From: Azospirillum canadense
GTDB lineage: Bacteria; Pseudomonadota; Alphaproteobacteria; Azospirillales; Azospirillaceae
NCBI RefSeq assembly: GCF_025961225.1
Contig: NZ_JAOQNG010000002.1
Location: forward strand, 496,001-560,000
Direction of reading: 5' to 3'
Length of the DNA stretch: 64,000 nt
The position numbers and the translations under genes are program-made. The notes beneath the pieces are model-generated. The model was not told where the DNA came from. It made no database searches and worked only from the letters and a program-made list of their open reading frames with translations. Below are positions 15,899 through 24,087 of the stretch, in pieces (within the stretch, counting starts at the first letter, position 1; every line of letters starts with the position of its first letter).

Positions 15899-18099
15899 CG
15901 GTAAATCACCTGCGGGATGTGGAAATGCCGGCCGGTCAGCACCAGACCGACGATGTCGCCGCCGGACGCTAGGATCGAATCGCGCATCCGGGCGGCGACC
16001 GGGGCGCGGGTGTGCTCGGCGCGCGCGATCAGAATGTTGGCGTCGGTCATGGGCGACAGGCGGCGCGCAAGATGGCTGCTGCCGATCGGCGGCGACAGGA
16101 TCAAAATCATGTCGAAGCGCTGGCGCAGCCGTTCCAGCATCTGGCGCGACTGGGCGATCGGTGTGCGCAGGCTGCCCAGCGCCGAATCCGGCGCCGCCTT
16201 GGACACCCACAGCAGCGGGACGGTGGACGGGACGGCGTCCAGCTCCGCGGCCAGCAGGGCGTCGGATGGGGCCAGCGGATCGGCCGTGGCCGGGTCGGCC
16301 GACGCGTTGATCGCCACCAGCTGCCCCGTGCCGTCGCCGCACAGGTCGATGACCAGCGTGCGCAGGCCGCGGCCCTTGGCAAGCTCCAGCGCCAGCCCGC
16401 GCGCCACCACGGCCTCCCCGTCGCCCTCGTTGGCGGTGACGAACTGCAGCAGCGCCATCGGCCGATCCCCGACCCCGTGGTCGAGCAGCTGGGCCGCGAG
16501 GTGGATCAATTCCTGCTGCGCCCCCGGCGATGCCAGCTCCCCGGCCGTGTCGGCGAAGCTGGCGATGGCCGGCACGCCCAGGTCGCGCTCGATCTCGTGC
16601 GGCAGGATGTACACTTGGCGCAGCCAGGTCGCGAGCACGCCGGCGGCCGCGCCCAACAGGATGCCGCCGACGAGGCCGGCGATGATGAAGCTCGGTCCCA
16701 TGCTCGTCCCGGTCGCGGGCGCGACGCCCGGCTGCACCACGCGGACGTTGGAGGTGCGCACCTTGGCGCCCTCCTCCTCCGCACGGGCGGCCTCGGTGCG
16801 CTGGGCGTAGTCGCGGTAGATGCCTTCCAGGACGCCGCGCGTGCGTTCCAGGTCGTGCAGCTCGGTCTCCGCCTTGCGCAGGCGCCCGACCTTCTCCACA
16901 GCGATGGCGTGCTGGCGGTCCAGCTCGGCCAGCTGGCGGGCCACGGCGTCCTGTTCGATCTCCAGCGTCAGCAGGTGGTTGTTCAGGAAGGCGATGGTCG
17001 GGTTGCGCACCTCGCGCGAGGTGCTGAAGACCGGCTTTTCCGCCCCCTTCATGGACTGCCGCACCGTCTTGATCTTCTTCTCGATCTCCTGGAGCGGCGG
17101 GTAGTCCGGCAGGAACTGCGACGCCAGCCGGTCGCGCTCCAGCTCCAGCCGCAGCAGGACGTTGCGGTCGTCGTCGTTGTGCGTCTGGTTGCTCTGTTCC
17201 TTGAAGTCGAACACCCGCTCCGGCAAGGCGGCCAGCCGCTTGCGGGCCGCCGCCACCTCCGCCTGGAGCGCCGCCTCGCGTTCCTGGGTCTGGCGGCGGC
17301 GCTGGACGATGCTGTCCACCTGGTTGGCGGCGAGCAGGGCTTCCTGCCCCAGGTCGACGATGTCGTACTCCGACTTCAGGCGCTGGATCTGCTCCTCGAT
17401 GCCCTTCAGCTGGTCGGAATGGCGGGCCAGCTCCGACGCCAGGAAGGGCGAGCGCGCGATGTCGAAGATGGCGCGGCGCCGCTTCAGATAGGCGTCGGCG
17501 ATGGCGTTGACGGTGTCCGCCGCGACGTCCGGGTTCTCGTGGCTGAAGCTCAGGCGGACGATGTTGGAGGAGGACTGCTGCTCCACCCGCAGGTGCCGCT
17601 TGAACAGGTCGATGGCCTTCTCCAGCCGGTCCTGCGGGTCGTCGGGGCGGAGCAGGCCGAACAGGCGCGGCCGCGCCAGCTCGGGAAACAGCACCGCGGG
17701 ATCGAGAACCTGCAGCGTGTCCTCAATGACCTTGCGGCTCTCCAGAATGCGGATTTCGCTGTCGACGGACTTCAGCCCGTCGATGGACAGCACCGACGGC
17801 AGATTGCCGGCGACATCCTGAATCCCCGCGTGCTCACGGTCGACCATCATCAGGATCAGGCTTTCCGCCGTGTATTGCGTGCGCGCGTAGGTTGCCGCAA
17901 TCAGGCCCGCGATGACGGATAGAAGAGCGACCGCCAGAATAATGCGCTTGTGATAAAAAGCGAGTATCAGCAGGTCACGGGGCGTGAACGCGGCCGCACC
18001 GCCCATTGACTGGGCGCCATGGGAAAATGGGATGGCTGAGCCGTCCGGCTGTTCGGCCGGCTGGTTTTGCCTCCGGATTTCCTGGTCCTGAGAGAGCAT
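15889..18099 (-). CDS. Wzz/Wzc-like chain-length protein with eroded tyrosine-kinase domain
   Basis: 736 residues. Domains in order: a 38-residue polar lead, membrane helix 1 (IILAVALLSVIAGLIAA), the Wzz periplasmic domain, a long coiled coil (about residues 220-470, GNVR-type), helix 2 (SFIIAGLVGGILLGAAAGVL) and a cytoplasmic BY-kinase-like domain. The kinase signatures are lost: the Walker A region reads TANEGDGEAVVARGL with no GKS/T, the Walker B region reads DMILILSPP with no Asp before TPP, and the C-terminus (IYRWL) has no tyrosine cluster. It should set chain length and gate export without autophosphorylation, or rely on a separate kinase. Confidence 0.82.
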   Translation of the reverse strand: MLSQDQEIRRQNQPAEQPDGSAIPFSHGAQSMGGAAAFTPRDLLILAFYHKRIILAVALLSVIAGLIAATYARTQYTAESLILMMVDREHAGIQDVAGNLPSVLSIDGLKSVDSEIRILESRKVIEDTLQVLDPAVLFPELARPRLFGLLRPDDPQDRLEKAIDLFKRHLRVEQQSSSNIVRLSFSHENPDVAADTVNAIADAYLKRRRAIFDIARSPFLASELARHSDQLKGIEEQIQRLKSEYDIVDLGQEALLAANQVDSIVQRRRQTQEREAALQAEVAAARKRLAALPERVFDFKEQSNQTHNDDDRNVLLRLELERDRLASQFLPDYPPLQEIEKKIKTVRQSMKGAEKPVFSTSREVRNPTIAFLNNHLLTLEIEQDAVARQLAELDRQHAIAVEKVGRLRKAETELHDLERTRGVLEGIYRDYAQRTEAARAEEEGAKVRTSNVRVVQPGVAPATGTSMGPSFIIAGLVGGILLGAAAGVLATWLRQVYILPHEIERDLGVPAIASFADTAGELASPGAQQELIHLAAQLLDHGVGDRPMALLQFVTANEGDGEAVVARGLALELAKGRGLRTLVIDLCGDGTGQLVAINASADPATADPLAPSDALLAAELDAVPSTVPLLWVSKAAPDSALGSLRTPIAQSRQMLERLRQRFDMILILSPPIGSSHLARRLSPMTDANILIARAEHTRAPVAARMRDSILASGGDIVGLVLTGRHFHIPQVIYRWL

Positions 18100-18303
18100 T
18101 GGGAGCGGGTACCAAAGGGTGTTGCGTATGCAATTCGTTTGAATGGTTTACCATGTTAGGTGTACCTCTGTCATTCCATGGTTGCTGTTTTGCAACAATT
18201 TGTCTAAAAGTTGCCTGAATGCATCGCGCTGATTCCGACCACCCCCGCCCCTGGGGACCGGTCACCGCGAACCGCCCCGCGCAGCCAAGCGAGCGCCGCC
18301 TCC

Positions 18304-19149
18304 ATGATTCATCACCTGTCCACGCTGAAAGCCGAGATCGAGGCCCGCCACCCACGGCTGTTCCGGCGCCTGACCTGGCTGCGGGACCGCTTGGCCCCCT
18401 ATTACGCGGAGCCGGAGCTGCGCCTGCTGCCCGCCCTGTGCGTGCCCGGCGAGGCCGCTTTCGACGTCGGCGCCAACAGCGGCATCTACACCTTCTGGAT
18501 GTGCCGCGAAGCGGCCCGCGTGATCGCCTTCGAACCCAACCCGAAGCTGGCGGGGCTGCTGGCCACCAAGTTCGGCTCCCTGGTCGCGTCCGGGCGGCTG
18601 CGGATCGAAGGCTGCGCGCTGAGCGATGGGGATGGGTCCATCGTGCTGCACGTGCCGCAGGCCACCGCGCTCGCGTCGGTCGAAGCCGGCGCGGTGGACG
18701 CCCACGGGCAGGAGGTCACCGCGGTGACCGTGCCGCGCCTGACGCTGGATCATTTCAACGAGGGTCCCGTCGGCTTCGTGAAGATCGACGTGGAGGGGCA
18801 CGAGGCGGCGGTGGTCGCCGGCGGGCTGCGGCTGATCGGTCGCCATCGCCCCAACCTGCTGGTGGAGGCGGAGGAGCGGCACAGCCCCGGTTCCCTGGCG
18901 AAGCTGACGGCGCTGCTGGCTCCGCTCGGCTACCGCGGCTACTTCGTGTTGTCGGGCCGGCTGTGCAGCCTGGACGCCTTCGACCCGGCCCGCCACCAGT
19001 CCCGCGCGGCCCTGAACCCGGCCGGCACGCACCGCCAGAAGGGGCAGACCTACATCAACAACTTCATCTTCGTCGCCCGCGACGGTGTGGCCGATCGCCT
19101 GCGCGCTGCCCTGGGGCAGGCAGGCCGCCAGTCGGGTAACCATTCTTGA
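18304..19149 (+). CDS. FkbM-family methyltransferase
   Basis: 281 residues; the ATG at 18304 gives a normal family length. The domain shows EAAFDVGANSGIYTFWMC, ARVIAFEPNPKLAGLLA, GCALSDGDGSIVLH, VTVPRLTLDHF and VGFVKIDVEGHEAAVVAGG. It is only distantly like the other FkbM protein at 12125-13039, so the locus holds two different ones. It is divergent from the Wzc-like gene, with 204 bp between starts that holds no other gene. A role in methylating the exported glycan is inference. Confidence 0.83.
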   Translation: MIHHLSTLKAEIEARHPRLFRRLTWLRDRLAPYYAEPELRLLPALCVPGEAAFDVGANSGIYTFWMCREAARVIAFEPNPKLAGLLATKFGSLVASGRLRIEGCALSDGDGSIVLHVPQATALASVEAGAVDAHGQEVTAVTVPRLTLDHFNEGPVGFVKIDVEGHEAAVVAGGLRLIGRHRPNLLVEAEERHSPGSLAKLTALLAPLGYRGYFVLSGRLCSLDAFDPARHQSRAALNPAGTHRQKGQTYINNFIFVARDGVADRLRAALGQAGRQSGNHS

Positions 19150-19151
19150 AG

Positions 19152-19499
19152 TCAGCGGCGGCAGTCCACCTCCGGCCAGGGGCGCTTCTGGTAGAAGGGG
19201 CGCAGCGTGAGGATGCCGGTCACCTTCCAGATGCGGCTCTGCCGTTCCGGGCACAGGTTGTTCACGGCCGAGGTCGGGTTGCCATGCCACCAGTCCGGAA
19301 TGTTGACCTCCACCTCGTAGGTGTTGAGGTGGTTCTCCGGCTCCCGGATCCACCAGCCGTAGGGAAGGCGCGCGAAATGGGAGCGAATCTCCTGCCGGAT
19401 GTCGACCGGCCGCCACTCCTCCTCGATGTCCTGCGCCGCGGCACAGTTGGCGAGCGTCGCCGCAACGATGGCCGCGGCGATGGTCATGGTCGTCTTCAT
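19152..19499 (-). CDS. Small secreted protein of unknown function
   Basis: 115 residues starting at ATG 19499 with a clear signal peptide (MKTTMTIAAAIVAATLANCAAAQ), leaving about 92 mature residues rich in Trp, Pro and charged groups (PYGWWIREPENHLNTYEVEV, IPDWWHGNPTSAVNNLC). I recognise no family. Three Cys residues are seen, one in the signal peptide and two in the mature part, which might form a disulfide. It lies alone on the minus strand between two plus-strand glycan genes, 2 bp from the FkbM stop and 14 bp from the flippase start. Confidence 0.6.
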   Translation of the reverse strand: MKTTMTIAAAIVAATLANCAAAQDIEEEWRPVDIRQEIRSHFARLPYGWWIREPENHLNTYEVEVNIPDWWHGNPTSAVNNLCPERQSRIWKVTGILTLRPFYQKRPWPEVDCRR

Positions 19500-19513
19500 C
19501 GGTCCCACATTCC

Positions 19514-20869
19514 ATGATGCGGCTGCAAAACTGGCACACCCTGGCCCGCTACGCCACCGGCCTCGGGCTGCGCGGGGTGGAGGTGGCCGGGAAGCTCGGC
19601 CTCTACGTCGTCGCCGCACGGTCGCTCGGCGCGCACGACGCCGGCCTGTTCTTCCTGTGCCTGACCTGGATCGGCTTGGCCTCCACGGTCGCCCGCCTGG
19701 GGCTGGAGCGGGCGATCACGCGACACCTCGCGGCCGATCTGGCGGTCGGGCGGGGGCGTGCCGCCGGGCGCGACCTGCGGACGGCGCTGCTCTGGACAGG
19801 TGCCGCGTCGGCCGTCGCCGCCCTGGTGACGGCGGCCGTGGCCGGCCCCGCCGCGCAACTGCTGTTCGGCGCGCCGGACCTGGAGGCGCCGCTCCGCCTC
19901 TCGGCCGCGGCCCTGGTGCCGCAAACGCTCACCATCACCGTCGGCTACGCCCTGGCCGGGCTGAAGCGCGGCGTGGCGGCCCAGTTCGTCCAGAACGCGC
20001 TGTGGCCGGTGCTGACGCTGGCCGCCCTGCTGGCCGGGGTCGGAACGGTCGAGGGCATTCTGCTGACGCTCGCCGCGGTGCTGACGCTGAGCGTCGTTGT
20101 CGGCCTGGCCGTCCTAGCCCGCGACCGCAACCAGTTTGCGGATAGGCCCGAAGCGGCGGATCACGCGGCCGAGGCCCTGCCCTCCCTGTGGCACACGGCC
20201 ATGCCGCTGTTCGTGGTGGAACTGGTCCAGGTCTCGCTCGCCTCCCTGCCGGTCCTGGCGCTGGGGGTGTTCGTGGATGCGGCCTCGGTCGGCGCCTTCA
20301 GCGTCGCCAACCGCATCTCCATGCTGATCTGGGTCGTCATCATCAGCATCGGCACCTTCGCATCGCCGGTCTACGCCGAGTTGCACCGCCGCGGCGAGAT
20401 GGAGCGCCTGCTGTCCATGAACCGCCGGGTCATGCTGACGGTGGCCGTCCTGGGCTCGCCCATGGTGCTGGCGATGATGGCGGCGCCCAAGACGCTGCTG
20501 ACCCTGGTTGGCCCGGGGTTCGGCATCGCGGCCACGGCACTGGTCATCCTCGCCGCCGGGCAGCTGGTCAATTGCCTGCTGGCCTGCCAGGACATCCTGC
20601 TCGCCATGACCGGCCAGGGGCAGGTCCTGCGCCGCCTCAACCTCCTTCAGCTTGCAACCTGCGTTATCCTCGGCGCCGTCCTCATCCCGTCGCTGGGCAT
20701 GACCGGCGCCGCGCTGGTGACCGCCCTCACGGTGGCCCAAGGCGCTATCGGCACGACACTGAAAGCGCGCGGCGTGCTTTCGTCCGGGTTGTCGTCTCGG
20801 CCATCGCCTCCACATCTACGTTCAGCCGTGCGCAGCGCGGCGCCACAGGACAGGATGACCGGCCGTTGA
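19514..20869 (+). CDS. Oligosaccharide flippase (Wzx-like, MATE/MOP superfamily)
   Basis: 451 residues with about 12-14 membrane helices. The N-terminal block GLGLRGVEVAGKLGLYVVAA followed by RSLGAHDAGLFF is typical of lipid-linked oligosaccharide flippases, as is FSVANRISMLIWVVIISIGT in helix 7-8. It would move undecaprenyl-linked repeat units across the inner membrane for the polymerase. The last 45 residues are polar and low in hydrophobicity. Its TGA overlaps the likely TTG start of the next gene. An ATG three bases in is an equally good start. Confidence 0.85.
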   Translation: MMRLQNWHTLARYATGLGLRGVEVAGKLGLYVVAARSLGAHDAGLFFLCLTWIGLASTVARLGLERAITRHLAADLAVGRGRAAGRDLRTALLWTGAASAVAALVTAAVAGPAAQLLFGAPDLEAPLRLSAAALVPQTLTITVGYALAGLKRGVAAQFVQNALWPVLTLAALLAGVGTVEGILLTLAAVLTLSVVVGLAVLARDRNQFADRPEAADHAAEALPSLWHTAMPLFVVELVQVSLASLPVLALGVFVDAASVGAFSVANRISMLIWVVIISIGTFASPVYAELHRRGEMERLLSMNRRVMLTVAVLGSPMVLAMMAAPKTLLTLVGPGFGIAATALVILAAGQLVNCLLACQDILLAMTGQGQVLRRLNLLQLATCVILGAVLIPSLGMTGAALVTALTVAQGAIGTTLKARGVLSSGLSSRPSPPHLRSAVRSAAPQDRMTGR

Positions 20870-21918
20870 ATCAGCCCCCGACCCAGCCAGAAGCGCTTCG
20901 TTTTCCTTTCGCCGAGCCCCCGCCCTTCGGGGAACCCGTTCCGGTCGCGCCGGGAATCCTATGGCTGCGTTTGCCGCTGCCCTACGCGCTCGACCACGTG
21001 AACCTCTACCTGCTGGAGGACGGGGACGGTTGGGCGCTGTTCGACACCGGCCTGGGCGACGAGCGCAGCCAGACCCTGTGGACGGCAGTGCTCGCCGGTG
21101 CGCTGGGCGGGCGGGCGATCACCCGCGTGGTGGTCAGCCATTGCCATCCCGACCATGTGGGGCTGGCCGGCTGGTTCGACGAACGCTTCGCACCGCCCGT
21201 CCACATGACGGAGGCCGAATACCTCACCACCCGCGTCTATCGCCAGGACACGGACGACGAGCGCTCGCGCGCCTCGATGGCGCGCTTCTACCGGTCCTGC
21301 GGGCTGGAGGATGCGGCGGTTTCCGGGTTGCTGGGCCGGGGACTGCGCTACCTGACCCAGACCACCGGCCTGCCACCGGCTTTCGAACCGCTGGTCGCCG
21401 GCCGGACGCTGCGCCTTGGCGGGCGCGACTGGCGCATCCTCACCGGCGGCGGCCATTCGCCAAACCAGGCGATGCTGTGGTGCGAGGCCGACGGCCTGTT
21501 CCTCGCCGCCGACCAAGTGCTGGAGCGCATCTCCCCGAACGTCAGCGTTCAGCCGATGCAGCCCAGCGCCGACCCGTTGTCGGAGTACCGGGACTCGCTG
21601 CGGGAGTTGATGGAGACGATCCCGCCGGACGTCCTCGTCCTGCCGTCCCACCGCCGCCCGTTCCTTGGCCTGCACCAACGCGCCCGCGAGCTGGACGCCC
21701 ACCATGAGGACCGCTGCGCGCGCATCGCCGCCGCTTGCCGCCCGGCGCCGCTGACCTGCGCCCAGGTCGTGCCGGTGATTTTCCACCGGGCGCTGGACTC
21801 CCACCAGCTCGGCTTCGCGATCGGGGAAGCGCTGGCCCACCTGAACCACATGCTGGCGAACGGTGTCCTGGCGGTGGAGACCGGAAAGGACGGCCTCCTC
21901 GCCTACCGCACTCTGTGA
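20866..21918 (+). CDS. MBL-fold metallo-hydrolase
   Basis: About 350 residues. The metal motif HxHxDH is intact (VVSHCHPDHVGLAGWF), followed by GGHSPNQAML, LFLAADQVLERISPNV and a C-terminal PSHRRPF. Proteins of this layout resemble glyoxalase-II-like or lactonase-like hydrolases; the substrate is unknown. No ATG or GTG fits the expected N-terminus (FPFAEPPPFGEPVPVAPGIL). The TTG at 20866, overlapping the flippase stop, is the best start, and GTG 20998 would cut into the fold. It may be cotranslated with the flippase by chance of neighbourhood only. Confidence 0.78.
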   Translation: MNQPPTQPEALRFPFAEPPPFGEPVPVAPGILWLRLPLPYALDHVNLYLLEDGDGWALFDTGLGDERSQTLWTAVLAGALGGRAITRVVVSHCHPDHVGLAGWFDERFAPPVHMTEAEYLTTRVYRQDTDDERSRASMARFYRSCGLEDAAVSGLLGRGLRYLTQTTGLPPAFEPLVAGRTLRLGGRDWRILTGGGHSPNQAMLWCEADGLFLAADQVLERISPNVSVQPMQPSADPLSEYRDSLRELMETIPPDVLVLPSHRRPFLGLHQRARELDAHHEDRCARIAAACRPAPLTCAQVVPVIFHRALDSHQLGFAIGEALAHLNHMLANGVLAVETGKDGLLAYRTL

Positions 21919-21936
21919 TCGGCGGCGCCGGCTGGC

Positions 21937-22611
21937 CTATCCGTTCGTCGAGGACGGCGCCTCCGCGCCGGCCACCCGTGTGCCGGACAGGAACAGCGCG
22001 ATCGCCTGCCGCACGTAATGGTCGACGTCCGCCATGGCGAGCGGCTGGTGGGGGAGGATCAGGCGGCGGACGACGATGTTTCCGGTGATCATGCCCAGAA
22101 AGGCCTGGGCCGCCACGTCCGGGTCGTCGATGCGCAGCGCCCCGGCGTCGGCCAAGCTCTTCAGATAATGGGCGAGCCGCGCGACCGTCGTCTCCGGGCC
22201 GATGCGGAAAAAGGCCTCCGCGATGTCAGGGACGCGGCCGCCTTCCGACACCAGGATGCGCAGGATGGAGGCTGTCTGTGGTTCCGACAGCACCTGGACG
22301 AAGTACAGCGCGAACTTGGTCAGCGCGACTTCCGGCGGCACCGTGTCGTCGGCGTGGATCGCCGCCATGCCGTCCAGGATGCGGGCGCTGTTCTCCTCCA
22401 TCATCGCGCGGAACAGGCCGTCCTTGTCGCCGAACTGCTCGTACAGCGTGGCGCGCGATCCGCCGGCCGTGTTGATGATGTCGCTGAGCGTCGTCTTCTC
22501 GAAGCCCTTTTCGACGAACAGGCATTCCGCGGCGTCGAGCAGCGCCTTGCGCCGCGCCAGCCCGCGCGGCCCGACCGCCGACGGCTCCCAGTCGCTGTCC
22601 TTGTGAACCAT
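21937..22611 (-). CDS. TetR/AcrR-family regulator of the RND pump
   Basis: 224 residues. The N-terminal HTH is classic: ALLDAAECLFVEKGFEKTTL, SDIINTAGGSRATLYEQFG, DKDGLF. The ligand domain follows, ending QAIALFLSGTRV. It is transcribed away from the RND adaptor gene with a 277-bp shared control region containing palindromes, so it most likely represses the pump and itself, as AcrR does. The inducer is unknown. Confidence 0.88.
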   Translation of the reverse strand: MVHKDSDWEPSAVGPRGLARRKALLDAAECLFVEKGFEKTTLSDIINTAGGSRATLYEQFGDKDGLFRAMMEENSARILDGMAAIHADDTVPPEVALTKFALYFVQVLSEPQTASILRILVSEGGRVPDIAEAFFRIGPETTVARLAHYLKSLADAGALRIDDPDVAAQAFLGMITGNIVVRRLILPHQPLAMADVDHYVRQAIALFLSGTRVAGAEAPSSTNG

Positions 22612-22723
22612 GTTTCCCCCTTGAAGCCCGCTTGGTCCCCCTGCGAGCCCCTTTTTCCGGCCGCTATTTCAGGCTGCGACGGATCCCTCTTGCACGACCA
22701 AGGGATCCAAGTGTATCGTCCGG

Positions 22724-22749
22724 TACAGTGTACTGTATGAGACAGTACA
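22724..22749. promoter_or_regulatory. TetR-type operator between regulator and RND genes
   Basis: TACAGT-GT-ACTGTA (22724-22737) is a perfect inverted repeat, and ACTGT (22732-22736) pairs again with ACAGT (22742-22746) across 5 bases, so TACAG half-sites occur three times within 26 bases. The divergent TetR/RND arrangement makes these the probable repressor sites. Confidence 0.6.
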
Positions 22750-22888
22750 GCGCAAAGGGTTAATTTGGGCCATCGGGACCGGCCGGGCCGGTTGTGGGTG
22801 GTCGCGTGTCCCGGGTGGGCGGCGGGCTTGCCGAAACCCGTCTTCGGAATTTTCACCGCCGCTCCACGGCGTTCTCACGAGGAAATTG

Positions 22889-24073
22889 ATGGTCAAAGCA
22901 AACGCATTGCTGTCCATGGCCGTGGCGGCCGGCCTGACCGTGGCGCTAGGCGGCTGCCAGGAGAAGAAGCAGGCGGCCGCCACCCCGCCCGCCGCCCCGC
23001 CGGCCGAAGTGTCGGTGGCGACGATCGAGCCGCAGCGCCTGCCCGTGACGACCGAGCTGCCCGGACGCACCGCGGCCTACCGGGTGGCGGAAATCCGGCC
23101 GCAGGTCAGCGGCATCGTGCTGAAGCGCTTCTTCCGCGAGGGCAGCGACGTCAAGGCCGGCGACCAGCTCTACCAGATCGACCCGGCGACCTACGAGGCG
23201 GCACTCGCCAGCGCCCAGGCCGACATCCAGAAGGCGGAGGCCAACCTCCAGGCCGCCCGCAACAAGGCGTCGCGCTACGGCGACCTGGTCAAGAGCAGCG
23301 TCGTCAGCAAGCAGGACTTCGACGACGTCACCGCCACGCTGAAGCAGAACGAGGCGGCGCTCGCCGCCTCCAAGGCCGCCTACAATCTGGCGCGCATCAA
23401 CCTGGACTACACCCGGGTGTTCGCCCCCATCTCCGGCCGCATCGGCAAATCCGCGGTGACCGAAGGGGCGCTGGTCACCGCCAACCAGGCGATGGCGCTG
23501 GCCACCGTCCAGCAGCTCGACCCTATCTACGTCGACGTGACGCAGACCGCCTCGCAGCTGATGCAGCTGCGCCAGGATATGGCCACCGGCCGCATCCGCC
23601 CGGCGCAGCCCGGCAAGATTCCGGTGTCCCTGTTCCTCAGCGCCGCCGATGCTCCCTACGGCCAGCGCGGCGAATTGCAGTTCTCCGACGTGACGGTCGA
23701 TCCGGGGACCAGCTCCGTCCAGCTGCGGGCGGTCTTCCCGAACCCGAACCAGGATCTGCTGCCGGGCCTGTTCGTGCGCGCCCGCGTCGAGCAGGGCGTG
23801 GCCGAGAACGCCATCGCCGTGCCGCAGGCGGCGGTCACCCGCGGCCCGGACGGCGCCGCCCAGGTCTGGATCGTCGGCGACGACAACAAGGTGTCGCAGC
23901 GCATCATCAAGACGGAACGCGCGGTCGGCAACGCTTGGCTGGTGTCTGACGGCCTGCACCCCGGCGAGCGCATCGTGGTGGAGGGCCTGCAGAAGGTGAA
24001 GCCCGGCGCACCCGTGAAGCCCGTCCCGGTGCAGAGCACGGTGGCGGCGCTGACCACTGCGCCGGCACGCTGA
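22889..24073 (+). CDS. RND efflux periplasmic adaptor (membrane fusion) protein, AcrA/MexA type
   Basis: 394 residues starting at ATG 22889, with GAGGAAA upstream. A lipoprotein signal ends at LGGC (Cys about residue 22). The lipoyl half-motifs (RVAEIRPQVSGIVLKRFFRE and TRVFAPISGRIGKSAVTEGA), the alpha-helical hairpin (about residues 95-160, rich in Ala/Lys/Gln), and the beta-barrel and membrane-proximal domains are all present at normal length. It links the inner-membrane pump to an outer-membrane channel. The pump gene follows after 14 bp. Confidence 0.92.
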   Translation: MVKANALLSMAVAAGLTVALGGCQEKKQAAATPPAAPPAEVSVATIEPQRLPVTTELPGRTAAYRVAEIRPQVSGIVLKRFFREGSDVKAGDQLYQIDPATYEAALASAQADIQKAEANLQAARNKASRYGDLVKSSVVSKQDFDDVTATLKQNEAALAASKAAYNLARINLDYTRVFAPISGRIGKSAVTEGALVTANQAMALATVQQLDPIYVDVTQTASQLMQLRQDMATGRIRPAQPGKIPVSLFLSAADAPYGQRGELQFSDVTVDPGTSSVQLRAVFPNPNQDLLPGLFVRARVEQGVAENAIAVPQAAVTRGPDGAAQVWIVGDDNKVSQRIIKTERAVGNAWLVSDGLHPGERIVVEGLQKVKPGAPVKPVPVQSTVAALTTAPAR

Positions 24074-24087
24074 AACGGTACTGATCC

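Noticed and set aside
18181..18196. Small inverted repeat GTTGC/GCAAC between the Wzc-like and FkbM genes considered as an operator
   Set aside because: Five-base arms are too short to distinguish from chance in this AT-richer gap.
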